This document shows positions 49,326 through 57,975 of a stretch of DNA of 64,000 bases, piece after piece. The notes under the pieces were generated by a model. That model worked only from the letters and a program-made list of their open reading frames with translations. It searched no databases and had not been told where the DNA came from. The DNA lies in NCBI GenBank assembly GCA_025997475.1, contig BNUQ01000006.1:29872-93871 (forward strand), read 5' to 3'. How positions within the stretch are numbered: position 1 is the stretch's first letter; every line of letters begins with the position of its first letter. Source of the DNA: Planctomycetales bacterium (GTDB lineage: Bacteria > Planctomycetota > SZUA-567). Made by a program: the position numbers and the translations under genes.

Positions 49326-49865
49326 ATTGACAATAAAGTCGGCTAACCGCCGCACAATATCGATTGGTTCCGCCATCCGCCCGACGGCGTTGACGCCGCA
49401 CGCCAACCGCCCGACGGTCGGCTCGATAACTTCCACGCCGCGCGCGCGTAACGTCGCCAAATTTTCCCGCGTCGCCGGATGTTCCCACATTTTGTTGTTC
49501 ATTGCCGGCGCGACGACGAGCGGCGCGGACGCGGCAAGCAAGGTCGAAGTCAACAAGTTGTCGGCGAGCCCGCGCGCGAGTTTCGCCAGCGTGTTCGCCG
49601 TCGCGGGAGCGAGAATAAACAGGTCGGCACGGTCGGCAAGCGAAATGTGCCGCGGGTTACTGCTAAACGGCGCGAACTGGTCGAGATGCACGTCATGGCG
49701 GCTTAACGTGGCGAACGTCAGCGGCGCGACAAACTGCGTCGCCGCCGCCGTCATTATCACTTCGACGGTCGCGCGTTCCTTCGTCAACAGCGAGGTCAAC
49801 TCCGCCGCCTTGTAAGCCGCGATGCCGCCGGTAACGCCGAGAATAATGTGCTTGCCGTTTAACAT
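49302..49865 (-). CDS. coaC: Phosphopantothenoylcysteine decarboxylase (stand-alone CoaC flavoprotein)
   Basis: 187 residues of the flavin-dependent decarboxylase family: GVTGGIAAYKAAELTSLLTK, the active-site His in RHISLADRADLFILAPATANT, the PAMNNKMWEHPAT motif and the Cys loop GRLACGVNAVGRM are all present. Most bacteria fuse this to the CoaB synthetase; here the frame ends after the CoaC domain. The last eight residues (NEELRMKN) are encoded by the repeat arm that follows, so the element may have replaced a CoaB half or only the natural end. CoaB is not in the window. Confidence 0.9.
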   Translation of the reverse strand: MLNGKHIILGVTGGIAAYKAAELTSLLTKERATVEVIMTAAATQFVAPLTFATLSRHDVHLDQFAPFSSNPRHISLADRADLFILAPATANTLAKLARGLADNLLTSTLLAASAPLVVAPAMNNKMWEHPATRENLATLRARGVEVIEPTVGRLACGVNAVGRMAEPIDIVRRLADFIVNEELRMKN

Positions 49866-49874
49866 TTTTTGTTC

Positions 49875-49917
49875 GCCGAAATTGTTAATTTTTAATTGTT
49901 AATTGTTAATTGTTCTT
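49875..49917. repeat. Half element, TTAATTG-type arm only
   Basis: Tandem AATTGTTAATT units without core or opposite arm, between coaC and plsC. The end of plsC (HRKNN) is read from its edge. Confidence 0.6.
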
Positions 49918-50568
49918 GCGGTGCGGCGGAATGCCGCATAAGTCCGCGATGCGGCGCATCATTGTCCGCGAAAGTTCTTGGCATAACGCCAAGCGTTCGG
50001 CACGATTGGCGCCGTGATAGCGGCGGCTTAATTCCGCCGTCGCGACAGGTTCGCCGCAGTGCAATTCCACCACCCGCGCGCAACGCGGACGCGCGTCCAA
50101 CGGAAAAACCGTCGCCGTGCCGCGCAGTCCGCACGGAAAAACCGGCGCGCCGCTTTCGAGCGCCAACCACGCCGCGCCCGGACGGGCTAACCGCAAATGC
50201 CGCCCTTGATTGAGATGGCCTTCGGGGAAAATCGTTGCGATTTCGCCGCGCCGCAAATACCCCAACGCCAATTGCAACGCCGCCGGCGCGTTTTTCCGGT
50301 CTAACGGAATGGCTTGCGCCGTCCGCAAAAACCAGCCGAGAAGCGGATGCGCGAACGGGTCGGCGATGACGAGCGGATGCGGCGGGGTCCGCGTTTTCAT
50401 TATCAATTCCGCGCACAGCAACGCGCCGTCCATTAAACTGTTGTGATTGCAAACGACGACGCCCGCCTGTCCGGTCGCCGGCAAATGCTCCTTGCCCACG
50501 ACCGCGCGCACGACCGCGCGGCTCGCCAAATAACAACCGCAAGTCGCAAGGGATAGGGATTTGAACAT
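49906..50568 (-). CDS. plsC: 1-acyl-glycerol-3-phosphate acyltransferase (PlsC-like)
   Basis: 220 residues. The acyltransferase motifs are NHNSLMD (NHx4D, residues 42-48) and the substrate-binding FPEGH with Gly-Arg downstream. RTAQAIPLDRKN lies between them as in the family. It adds an acyl chain in phospholipid synthesis on the inner membrane. One hydrophobic stretch near the N-terminus may anchor it. The stop lies in a half repeat element. Confidence 0.87.
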   Translation of the reverse strand: MFKSLSLATCGCYLASRAVVRAVVGKEHLPATGQAGVVVCNHNSLMDGALLCAELIMKTRTPPHPLVIADPFAHPLLGWFLRTAQAIPLDRKNAPAALQLALGYLRRGEIATIFPEGHLNQGRHLRLARPGAAWLALESGAPVFPCGLRGTATVFPLDARPRCARVVELHCGEPVATAELSRRYHGANRAERLALCQELSRTMMRRIADLCGIPPHRKNN

Positions 50569-50692
50569 ATTTTTTTCCTGAAATTTTTAATTTGCCCAGC
50601 AATAATCCCGTCTTTATTGACTCCCGCAAGGCGGTAACCGGCGCACATCTTTTTTGTCGGCGCGTTCGCGATACACTTGCCCGCCGTTAGAG

Positions 50693-50820
50693 AATTACAA
50701 ATTAAAAATTACAAATTCAAAATGGCGGATTGGACTTAAACATTGCGCGAAGCGATTTTGATAATCAAACTCCACAATTTTTAATTTTTAATTGTTAGTT
50801 GTTAATTGTTAATTGAAACC
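50693..50820. repeat. Heptad-arm palindrome, ATTACAA/AATTAAC type, with core
   Basis: Left arm of ATTACAAATTAAAAATTACA, core TTGCGCGAAGCGATTTTG, inner ATCAAACTCCAC and right arm TTTTTAATTGTTAGTTGTTA. The two arms differ slightly in their units (CAA on the left, GTT on the right), so the pairing is partly degenerate. Confidence 0.8.
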
Positions 50821-50831
50821 GCCCCTAATCT

Positions 50832-51818
50832 ATGCCTTATCAATCGCTCATTCCGGTCGTGGACAAATTCGCCGCCGCGCGCGCGTTGGTCGTCGGCGAC
50901 GCGATGCTTGACCATTACGTCGTCGGCAAAGTCGAACGCATTTCGCCCGAAGCGCCGGTGCCGATTTTGCGCGTCTGCGAGGAGTTTGACCGCGTGGGCG
51001 GCGCCGCCAACGTCGCGGCGAACATCACGGAACTCGGCGCCCGCGCCGTGTTGGTCGCGCTCGCCGGCGGACGGGAAACGCTCGACGCCACCGGCGACGC
51101 CCTGCGGCAACGCTGTGAAATTCGCCGCGTGCAAGCCGATTTAATTCTCGCGCTTGACCACACCGTTCGTAAATCGCGGATGCTCGCCGGACCGCAACAG
51201 ATGTTGCGCGTCGATTGGGAAGCGCCGGTCGCCTTGACGGCGGCGACGCGGGCGCGGCGCGCCGAATTGTTGGCGCGACACCTGCCGGATTGCGACATCG
51301 TGCTGGTCAGCGATTACGCCAAAGGAATGGTCGATGCGGAATTGTTGGCGCAACTTTACGCCAGCGGCAAGCCCGTGGTCATCGACCCGCGCCCGCAACA
51401 CTGTTCGCTTTATCGCGGCGCGACGATGCTCACGCCCAATCGCAAAGAAGCGCTGGCAATGCTCAATCCCGACGGCGAAATTACCGACGAGGATTTGGGA
51501 CAACGCCTCGGCGAAAAACTGAACGCCAACATTTTGCTGACGCTTAGCGAGAACGGAATGTGCCTGTGCGAGCGCGGAATGACGCCGCTGAAAATTCCGA
51601 CGCGGGCGCGGGAGGTCTTTGACGTAACCGGCGCCGGGGACACGGTCGCGGCGACGCTGGCGGCGGCGTTCGCCGCCGGTTGTTCGTGGCGCGAGGCGAC
51701 CTATCTCGCCAACGCCGCCGCCGGCATTGTGGTCGGACACGTCGGCGCGGCGGCGGTTGCCCCGGCGCAATTGCAGGCGGCGATGTTGAAAGTCGAGAGT
51801 TCAGCGTTGAAAATTTAG
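50832..51818 (+). CDS. rfaE1: D-glycero-beta-D-manno-heptose-7-phosphate kinase
   Basis: 328 residues with the ribokinase-type fold: VGDAMLDHYVVGKVERISPE (family-specific opening), GGAANVAANITELGAR, and the anion hole VFDVTGAGDTVAATLAA near residue 265, with catalytic Asp. It lacks the C-terminal nucleotidyltransferase half of E. coli HldE, so a separate RfaE2/HldC must exist. It makes the heptose precursor of LPS inner core. The final residues (KVESSALKI) read through an AGAGTTG-type repeat arm. It is 15 bases before fic. Confidence 0.93.
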   Translation: MPYQSLIPVVDKFAAARALVVGDAMLDHYVVGKVERISPEAPVPILRVCEEFDRVGGAANVAANITELGARAVLVALAGGRETLDATGDALRQRCEIRRVQADLILALDHTVRKSRMLAGPQQMLRVDWEAPVALTAATRARRAELLARHLPDCDIVLVSDYAKGMVDAELLAQLYASGKPVVIDPRPQHCSLYRGATMLTPNRKEALAMLNPDGEITDEDLGQRLGEKLNANILLTLSENGMCLCERGMTPLKIPTRAREVFDVTGAGDTVAATLAAAFAAGCSWREATYLANAAAGIVVGHVGAAAVAPAQLQAAMLKVESSALKI

Positions 51819-51833
51819 CGGTCGCGTAAAAAA

Positions 51834-52691
51834 ATGAGGATGGCGATGAAAGAAAACGACGCGAAATCTAAATCCGAAAAATACTATTCGGTGTCGGCGT
51901 GTTGGTATGAGCAAATCGACGAAATTTACGCACAATTGGAACGAGTAAGCGCGGCGCAAATCCCCGATATTTTGCGTTTGCGAAAACTGACGCGGATTAT
52001 GTCCGTTCACTCCTCCACCGCGATTGAAGGCAACGCGCTAACGCTGGGACAAGTCGCCGCCGTGGTCAACGGTAAGAAAGTCGCCGGTTTGCCGAATGAT
52101 ATTAAAGAGGTGCAAAATGCGTGGCAGGCGTATGGTGAAGTCGGCGCTTACAATCCTTGGTCGGTGGCGGATTTGTTAAAAGCCCACGCGCTGATGACTG
52201 CCGGTTTAGTCGAAGAGGCGGGCGCGTTTCGCGCGGTGAATGTTTCGGTGGTGGACGACAGGGGCGAGGTCTTGCATCGCGGCTCGCCGCCGGAAATTGT
52301 CGCGGAAGCGGTCGGCGAACTTTTGGCGTGGGGCAAAGACGCCAACGCGCATCCGCTCGTCAAGAGTTCGGCGGTTCATTGCGTTTTGGAACACATTCAT
52401 CCTTTTCGCGACGGCAACGGGCGTGTCGGGCGGTTGTGGCAGTCGGCGATTTTGACGCAATGGAATCCGTTGTTTGCGTATTTGCCGATAGAGCGGGCGG
52501 TTCACGACCATCAAGAACGCTACTATTTGGCGTTGTTAGAATCGCAACGCGGCGAAAGCGTGAACGCAAGTCCCTTCATTGGTTTTATGTTGGACGCGAT
52601 AAGTAATTCGTTGGACAAATTTATGATGGTGGCGGCGGTCGATGAAATAGATTCAACTCTCTCCTCAAAACGCGCGGTAAAAAATGGCTGA
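51834..52691 (+). CDS. fic: Fic-domain AMP-transferase with N-terminal inhibitory helix
   Basis: 285 residues. The Fic motif HPFRDGNGRVGR near residue 190 is complete. The inhibitory motif is present at residues 61-66 (STAIEG, the (S/T)xxxE(G/N) form), so it belongs to class II and carries its own brake in the same chain. Such enzymes AMPylate target proteins. Some regulate DNA gyrase or chaperones, others act as toxins. The target here is unknown. The stop overlaps the lepB start by eight bases, so the two are coupled. Confidence 0.93.
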   Translation: MRMAMKENDAKSKSEKYYSVSACWYEQIDEIYAQLERVSAAQIPDILRLRKLTRIMSVHSSTAIEGNALTLGQVAAVVNGKKVAGLPNDIKEVQNAWQAYGEVGAYNPWSVADLLKAHALMTAGLVEEAGAFRAVNVSVVDDRGEVLHRGSPPEIVAEAVGELLAWGKDANAHPLVKSSAVHCVLEHIHPFRDGNGRVGRLWQSAILTQWNPLFAYLPIERAVHDHQERYYLALLESQRGESVNASPFIGFMLDAISNSLDKFMMVAAVDEIDSTLSSKRAVKNG

Positions 52692-54120
52692 AACCCATCC
52701 TCCGACCGGCAACTTTTGGACGGCGACCGGCAAACAACTGTTGCCGCTCATCGCGCTGGTCGTCGGCATTAAATTTTTTGTCGCCGACATTTACGGCATC
52801 CCGACCGGCAGTATGGAGCCGACGCTCCATGGGCGCGAACATTCCGGCGACCGCATTTTTTGCGCCAAAGTAAATTATTATTTCCGCACGCCGCGCCGCT
52901 GGGAGGTCTTCGTCTTCAAATTTCCTTACGAAGAATCCCGCGACTACACCAATCAGGACACGGCGATTTATCGCGGCGAATACTTTATCAAACGGTGCGT
53001 CGGCTTGCCGGGCGAGGAGGTCTTTATCGCCGGCGGCGATATTTTCACGCGGCGCGGCAACGCAACGCCCCGCCGTCAGGTCAAAGACGACGCCACGCAA
53101 CGCCCGCTGTGGCTACCGGTGTATGACGAGGATTTTCGCGACTTGCGCTCGTCCGCCGAAATGGCGCATTATTGGAGCGCGGGGGAGGAGACGCGGGGAA
53201 ACGCGGGGGACGGCGATTTTTCCGCCGCGCGCTTGACCGGACATTCCTTGCAAATCGACGGCGCGCTGACGCTGACGTTTCGCCCGCGCACGCATCTCGG
53301 CGTCCTCGCCGGCGTTCCCGACCGCTACGTGCGGCGGCAATATGTAACCTATCAATGCCCGCGGTGCGGCGCGACGCGGCGGCAAACGGTAACGACGCCG
53401 AAATTCGCCGACCGGTGCGGGTGTCGGCAATATCTCACCGAAGACGACGTGCGCTATTACGATTTTCGCACCGATTATCCGCCGCGCGAAATCGCGAGTT
53501 TGCGCGAGGTCAGCCAAATCGCCGACCCGTCGCCGCGCCTCGACGACTGGCATTATGTCGCCGATTTGCGCGAGGAAATCACTTTCAAGTTTGCCGCGGG
53601 CGGCGCGCTATCCCTCGTCATCGCCGACGATTGGCGCGAGGCGACGGCGGAATTTACGCCGAACAATTCCGGCGGTAAGGTGCGACTAATCGTCAACGGG
53701 AAAGAATACGCCAATGTCGGCGCGGCGTTGCCGCCGCACGCGACGGCGGCGTTGGAGTTTTACCGGTGCGACGGCGAGTATCGCGCGTTCGTCAACGGTG
53801 AGATGGTCTTTTCGGTCGCGCCGGACGGACACGAATTGAATCGGTCGCAAAACCGCGAAATCGAACGCTCGTCGGTGCAAGTTCGCGTCCGCGGCGGCGG
53901 CGAAATCAGCCGCTTGGCAATCGGGCGGGATATTCATTACTTCAACGTTTCGCCGCTCACTTCGTCCTACCGTTTGCCGGCGGACGGCTATATGGCGTTG
54001 GGCGACAACAGCCCGTCGTCGAACGACTCGCGCAACTGGGGACCGGTGCCGCAGAAAAATTTAGTCGGTCCGGCGCTGGCGGTGTGGTGGCCCCTCGACG
54101 CGGCGCGGGCGATTCATTAA
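52684..54120 (+). CDS. lepB: Signal peptidase I with a large insert and zinc-ribbon-like motif
   Basis: 478 residues, far larger than typical LepB. The membrane anchor is LLPLIALVVGIKFFVA. The catalytic Ser 43 is in PTGSMEPTL and the Lys 103 in EYFIKRCVGLPGEEVF. The C-terminal GDNSPSSNDSRNWGPVP closes the fold. Between the Lys box and that motif lie about 310 extra residues. They include CPRCGATRRQ paired with CGCRQ (a zinc-ribbon-like set) and a jelly-roll-like stretch with EYANVGAALPPHATAALEFY. Large inserts like this are typical of PVC bacteria. It removes signal peptides in the inner membrane. It is coupled to fic upstream. Confidence 0.92.
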   Translation: MAETHPPTGNFWTATGKQLLPLIALVVGIKFFVADIYGIPTGSMEPTLHGREHSGDRIFCAKVNYYFRTPRRWEVFVFKFPYEESRDYTNQDTAIYRGEYFIKRCVGLPGEEVFIAGGDIFTRRGNATPRRQVKDDATQRPLWLPVYDEDFRDLRSSAEMAHYWSAGEETRGNAGDGDFSAARLTGHSLQIDGALTLTFRPRTHLGVLAGVPDRYVRRQYVTYQCPRCGATRRQTVTTPKFADRCGCRQYLTEDDVRYYDFRTDYPPREIASLREVSQIADPSPRLDDWHYVADLREEITFKFAAGGALSLVIADDWREATAEFTPNNSGGKVRLIVNGKEYANVGAALPPHATAALEFYRCDGEYRAFVNGEMVFSVAPDGHELNRSQNREIERSSVQVRVRGGGEISRLAIGRDIHYFNVSPLTSSYRLPADGYMALGDNSPSSNDSRNWGPVPQKNLVGPALAVWWPLDAARAIH

Positions 54121-54238
54121 AGGGCTGTCCTACGATAAAAGGACAACCTCCGGCAAAGTTTTTATCCGCCGCTTTTATATCATTAACGACTTACCAATTA
54201 CCCGACCTGATTAAGCGTATTTTGGGGAAACCGGTCTA

Positions 54239-54757
54239 ATGCGCCGTTTTTTATTTATCGCCATAATCATATCGACTTTGACTGGTTGCGCCGAATTAAC
54301 CGCGCCGCCCCCGATTTCGACCATTGCGACCGGCGCGCCGACCGCGGCGTTTAGCGACTGGGCGGGCGCGGCGGAAATTATTTTTGCCAAAGTCAACGAA
54401 TTGCGGCAAAAACAAGGCGTGGCGCCGCTCCAAAAAGACGAGCGGCTACAACAAATCGCGACGGCGTATGCGCGGGAGTTGGCGGCGCGCGGCGAATTGT
54501 CGCACTTCGACCGCGACCGGAAAACGTTAGCCGACCGGCTGAAAAGCGCGGAGATTAACGACTGGCGGGCGGCGGGCGAAAATCTGGCGCGCCTCGGTTG
54601 CGACGGTTTCGTCGCGGCGGACGTGGTTAAAAGTTGGAATTTATCCAAAGCGCACAACGACGCGATGACGGACAAAATTTATCGCCGCTCCGGTCTCGGT
54701 TACGCCGTCGATGCCGCCCGCGCCAACGTTTATTGGGTGCAGGTTTTCGCGGATTAA
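54239..54757 (+). CDS. CAP/SCP-domain lipoprotein
   Basis: 172 residues. A lipoprotein signal peptide ends in LTGC (Cys 17), so it is a substrate of the LspA encoded in the window. The CAP domain shows IIFAKVNELRQKQGVAPL, GELSHFDRDRKTLADRL, AAGENLARLG and the late SWNLSKAHNDAMTDKIYRRS, then GLGYAVDA. The family includes secreted proteins that bind sterols or act on cell walls; bacterial members are often extracytoplasmic and of unknown role. No partner is adjacent. Confidence 0.9.
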   Translation: MRRFLFIAIIISTLTGCAELTAPPPISTIATGAPTAAFSDWAGAAEIIFAKVNELRQKQGVAPLQKDERLQQIATAYARELAARGELSHFDRDRKTLADRLKSAEINDWRAAGENLARLGCDGFVAADVVKSWNLSKAHNDAMTDKIYRRSGLGYAVDAARANVYWVQVFAD

Positions 54758-54835
54758 AAATTCGGCGACTAAATTTAGAACGGTTCGGAAAATGCTAAAA
54801 GAAAGAAGCGGATTTTGCCCGCGATTCGGTGCAAG

Positions 54836-54974
54836 TTCCATTCAATTGCCACGCGCTTTAGCGCGTGGTTAGCGTAAAAAAATGACCGGCTTTAGCCGAA
54901 TGGTTTATTTGGGCTAAAGCCCTTTCTTTTTTAACCGTCCACCACGCCCTAAAGGGCGTGGCAATTGAATAGAG
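54836..54974. repeat. REP-like palindrome with TTCAATTGCC ends
   Basis: Ends CATTCAATTGCCACGCG and CGTGGCAATTGAATAGAG, interior CGGCTTTAGCCG and GGGCTAAAGCCC. The left arm's inner hairpin is GCGCTTTAGCGC instead of the CCTTTTAAGG of other copies. Confidence 0.88.
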
Positions 54975-54995
54975 CAATTTGGCAATCATTCTAAA

Positions 54996-56219
54996 TCACA
55001 AATTCTCAATCAGCGCGGTGGCGAATTCACTGCATTTCAATTTCGTCGCGCCGGGCATCAGCCGCTCGAAATCGTAAGTAACCCGCTTCTGTTCAATGGT
55101 TTTGCCGAGGGCCTTGACGAGCAAGTCCGCCGCTTCGTTCCAGCCCATATAGGTCAGCATCATTTCGCCGGACAAAATGACCGACGACGGATTGACCATA
55201 TCTTTGCCGGCGTATTTCGGCGCCGTGCCGTGTGTCGCCTCAAAAATGCCGATGCCGGTGTCGTAGTTGATGTTGCCGCCCGGCGCGATACCGATGCCGC
55301 CGACCTGCGCCGCCAGCGCGTCCGAAATGTAGTCGCCGTTCAGGTTCAGCGTCGCGATGACCGAATACTCCGCCGGACGCAATAAAATCTGTTGCAAGAA
55401 AGCGTCGGCAATCACGTCTTTGACGACGATTTCGCGCCCGTCAACGGTTATCGCTTGCCACGGTCCGCCCTGATAGTCGGTCGCGCCGAATTCTTTTTTC
55501 GCGAGCGCGTAGCCCCAGTCGCGGAACGCGCCCTCGGTGTATTTCATAATGTTGCCTTTGTGGACGAGCGTTACATTGGGGAGTTGCCGGTCGATGGCGT
55601 ATTTAATCGCGGCGCGGACGAGGCGCTCGGTGCCGTCGCGCGACACCGGTTTAATGCCGACGCCGGCGGTCGCCGGAAAGCGGATTTTCGCGTAGCGGGG
55701 CGGGAAATTTTCTTGGATAAACGCCAGCAATTTTTCGGTGTCCGGCTCGCCGGCGGCAAATTCGATGCCGGCGTAAATGTCTTCGGTGTTTTCGCGGAAG
55801 ATGACCATATCGACTTTTTCCGGCGCTTTGACCGGCGTCGGCACACCGGCGAAATACTTGACCGGTCGCAGGCAAACATACAGGTCAAGCAATTGCCGCA
55901 ACGCGACGTTAATCGAGCGAATCCCGCCGCCGACGGGCGTGGTCAGCGGTCCTTTGAGACCGACTAAATACTCGCGAAACGCCGCGACGGTCGCGTCGGG
56001 GAGCCATTCGCCGGTTTGCTTAAACGCTTTTTCACCGGCTAAAACCTCGCGCCATTCGATTTGCCGCTCGCCGCGATACGCTTTCCGCACCGCCGCGTCA
56101 AGCACACGCACGGACGCCGCCCAAATGTCGGGACCGGTGCCGTCGCCCTCGATAAACGGAATAATCGGATGTTGCGGCACGACCAACTTGCCGTCTGCCA
56201 TTTTAATTTTGTCGCTCAT
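54996..56219 (-). CDS. icd: NADP-dependent isocitrate dehydrogenase
   Basis: 407 residues. The substrate-binding motif [20 protein letters not shown] holds the regulatory Ser. [15 protein letters not shown] and the metal site [20 protein letters not shown] are all present. It oxidises isocitrate to 2-oxoglutarate, feeding amino-acid synthesis, including the arginine path through ArgB. The AGGAG-like site GAGGAGCGCGTT precedes the ATG. It stands alone, with a REP-like element downstream and two other repeats upstream. Confidence 0.96.
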   Translation of the reverse strand: MSDKIKMADGKLVVPQHPIIPFIEGDGTGPDIWAASVRVLDAAVRKAYRGERQIEWREVLAGEKAFKQTGEWLPDATVAAFREYLVGLKGPLTTPVGGGIRSINVALRQLLDLYVCLRPVKYFAGVPTPVKAPEKVDMVIFRENTEDIYAGIEFAAGEPDTEKLLAFIQENFPPRYAKIRFPATAGVGIKPVSRDGTERLVRAAIKYAIDRQLPNVTLVHKGNIMKYTEGAFRDWGYALAKKEFGATDYQGGPWQAITVDGREIVVKDVIADAFLQQILLRPAEYSVIATLNLNGDYISDALAAQVGGIGIAPGGNINYDTGIGIFEATHGTAPKYAGKDMVNPSSVILSGEMMLTYMGWNEAADLLVKALGKTIEQKRVTYDFERLMPGATKLKCSEFATALIENL

Positions 56220-56235
56220 AACGCGCTCCTCGCCA

Positions 56236-56320
56236 ATTAAGAATTAACAATTAACAATTAACAATTAACAATTAACAATTAACAATTAACAATTAAAAAT
56301 TGTGGAGTTTGATTTTTAAA
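56236..56320. repeat. Half element, long AACAATT heptad run
   Basis: Nine or ten tandem AACAATT units (56239-56300), then GTGGAGTTTGATTTTTAA, with no right half. It is the cleanest 7-bp run in the window. Confidence 0.85.
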
Positions 56321-56362
56321 AACGAAAGGGCGGATTTTAACCTCGTCCGCCGCCATTGCAAT

Positions 56363-56472
56363 TAGAGAGCAGAGTTTAGAGTTGAGAGTTTGACCGCGGT
56401 TGCGCTTCGCGCGTCTTAAAAATAAAAACTCCACTCTCTAAACTCTAAACTTTCAACTCTCAACTCTAAACC
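56363..56472. repeat. Heptad-arm palindrome, AGAGTTG type, with core
   Basis: Left arm AGAGTTTAGAGTTGAGAGTT, core GCGCTTCGCGCGTCTTAAAA, inner AAACTCCACTC, and right arm AACTCTAAACTTTCAACTCT. It lies 13 bases before the TatD fusion gene. Confidence 0.85.
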
Positions 56473-56483
56473 AAGGAACCCCG

Positions 56484-57863
56484 ATGTCCGCTTTTTTTGA
56501 CTCGCACTGTCATCTGCAAGACGAGCGTTTCGACGCCGACCGCGACGCGGTGGTCGAGCGGGCGGGCGCGATGCGGATGTTGGTCGTCGGCTCCGATTTG
56601 CCGTCGTCGCGGCGCGGCGCCGAACTGACGTTGCAATATAAAAACATCTATGCCGCCGTCGGCGTTCACCCGACCGAGACCGAAACCTTCGGCGACGCCG
56701 ACCTCGCCGCGCTGAAAGAACTTGCCGCCGAATTTCCGCGCGTCGTCGCCGTCGGCGAAACCGGTTTGGATTATCATCACGAACCGTTTGATGCCGCGAC
56801 GCAACGCCGCGCGTTTTTGGCGCATTTGGCGTTGGCGCGGGAATTAAATTTGCCGGTCGTGTTACACGCCCGCGACGCGGCGGCGGAGGTCTTGGACTTG
56901 GTCGCGCCGTTTATGCAAAGCGGCGGACGCGCGGTTTGGCACTGTTATTCCGCGCCGAAAAAACAACTGCCCGCACTGACGGCGCGGGCGCTCTCGCTGA
57001 ATTTATATCTCGGCATTAGCGCGATGATTACTTACGAAGAGCAACGCGCCTTGCGCGAGCAAATCAAACAAATTCCCGACCGGCATTTATTGCTCGACAC
57101 CGACTCGCCGTATTTATTACCGCGTCCGCGCGTCGCCGACCGCAACGAACCGGCGAACTGCCGCCGACTGGCGGAGGCGCTCGCCGAAATTCGCGGCGTA
57201 ACGGTCGCCGACATCGCGCGCATTACGACGCGCAACGCCGAGGAATTTTTGGGGTTGGAGACGCCCGCCGCGCCGTCCGTGGTCTATCCGATTCGCGACG
57301 CGCTCTACGTCAATCTCACCGCGCGGTGCAACAACGCCTGCGTTTTTTGCGCGCGCAACCGGAGTTACACGGTCAAGGGGCATAACCTTGCGCTGGCGAG
57401 CGAACCGACGACGGCGGAAGTTATTGCGGCCATCGGCGACGGCGGCGATTATCGCGAAATCGTTTTTTGCGGTTTCGGCGAGCCGACGATGCGCTTGGAC
57501 GAATTAAAACAGGCGGCGCGTTACGCGAAATCCCGCGGCAAGCCGACGCGATTGAACACCAACGGTTTGGCGGATTTGCAATACGGGCGGGAAATCGCGG
57601 CGGAGTTGGTCGGGCTGATTGACGCGGTGAGCATTTCGCTGAACGCGACGACGGCGGCGCAATATCAGGCGCTCTGTCAGAGCAATTTCGGCGAGCGGGC
57701 GTTCGGCGCCTTGCAAGATTTTGCGCGGGCGTGTTTGCGGCGCGGCATGGCGACAACGCTGACGGTGGTCGAAATGCCGAGCCTCGACTTGTCCGCGGCG
57801 AAAAAAATCGCCGACGACATCGGCGCGAATTTCCGCGTCCGCAGTTGCGTGGACGCGGGGTAG
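56484..57863 (+). CDS. TatD-family nuclease fused to a radical SAM domain
   Basis: 459 residues. Residues 1-258 are a TatD metal-dependent hydrolase (FFDSHCHLQDERFD; VAVGETGLDYHHE; LPVVLHARDAA; LLLDTDSPYLLP). From about 270 a radical SAM domain follows, with NLTARCNNACVFCARN (C-x3-C-x2-C) and IVFCGFGEPTMRLDELKQAA. Both halves look intact. Fusions of these two families are known in some bacteria as 'TatD-associated radical SAM protein'. The function of the pair is unknown; the TatD half may act on DNA or another phosphate ester. It stands alone, before lpxK on the opposite strand. Confidence 0.92.
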   Translation: MSAFFDSHCHLQDERFDADRDAVVERAGAMRMLVVGSDLPSSRRGAELTLQYKNIYAAVGVHPTETETFGDADLAALKELAAEFPRVVAVGETGLDYHHEPFDAATQRRAFLAHLALARELNLPVVLHARDAAAEVLDLVAPFMQSGGRAVWHCYSAPKKQLPALTARALSLNLYLGISAMITYEEQRALREQIKQIPDRHLLLDTDSPYLLPRPRVADRNEPANCRRLAEALAEIRGVTVADIARITTRNAEEFLGLETPAAPSVVYPIRDALYVNLTARCNNACVFCARNRSYTVKGHNLALASEPTTAEVIAAIGDGGDYREIVFCGFGEPTMRLDELKQAARYAKSRGKPTRLNTNGLADLQYGREIAAELVGLIDAVSISLNATTAAQYQALCQSNFGERAFGALQDFARACLRRGMATTLTVVEMPSLDLSAAKKIADDIGANFRVRSCVDAG

Positions 57864-57865
57864 AG

Positions 57866-57975
57866 CAATTAACAATTAACAATTGAAAATTAACAATTAA
57901 GAGCAACCGCATTGACCTTACAGTTATGCAAAATACTCTTAATTGTGAATTGTTAATGGTAAATTGTTAATTATC
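57866..57975. repeat. Heptad-arm palindrome, AATTAAC type, atypical core
   Basis: Arms of AACAATTAACAATTGAAAAT and its complement flank GAGCAACCGCATTGACC instead of the usual core. Its right arm gives lpxK the C-terminal residues INNLPLTIHN. Confidence 0.7.

Noticed and set aside
56239..56300. CRISPR array
   Set aside because: The AACAATT run and other repeats are short tandem units without spacers; no direct repeats of 24-40 bases with unique spacers exist in the window, and no cas genes are present.
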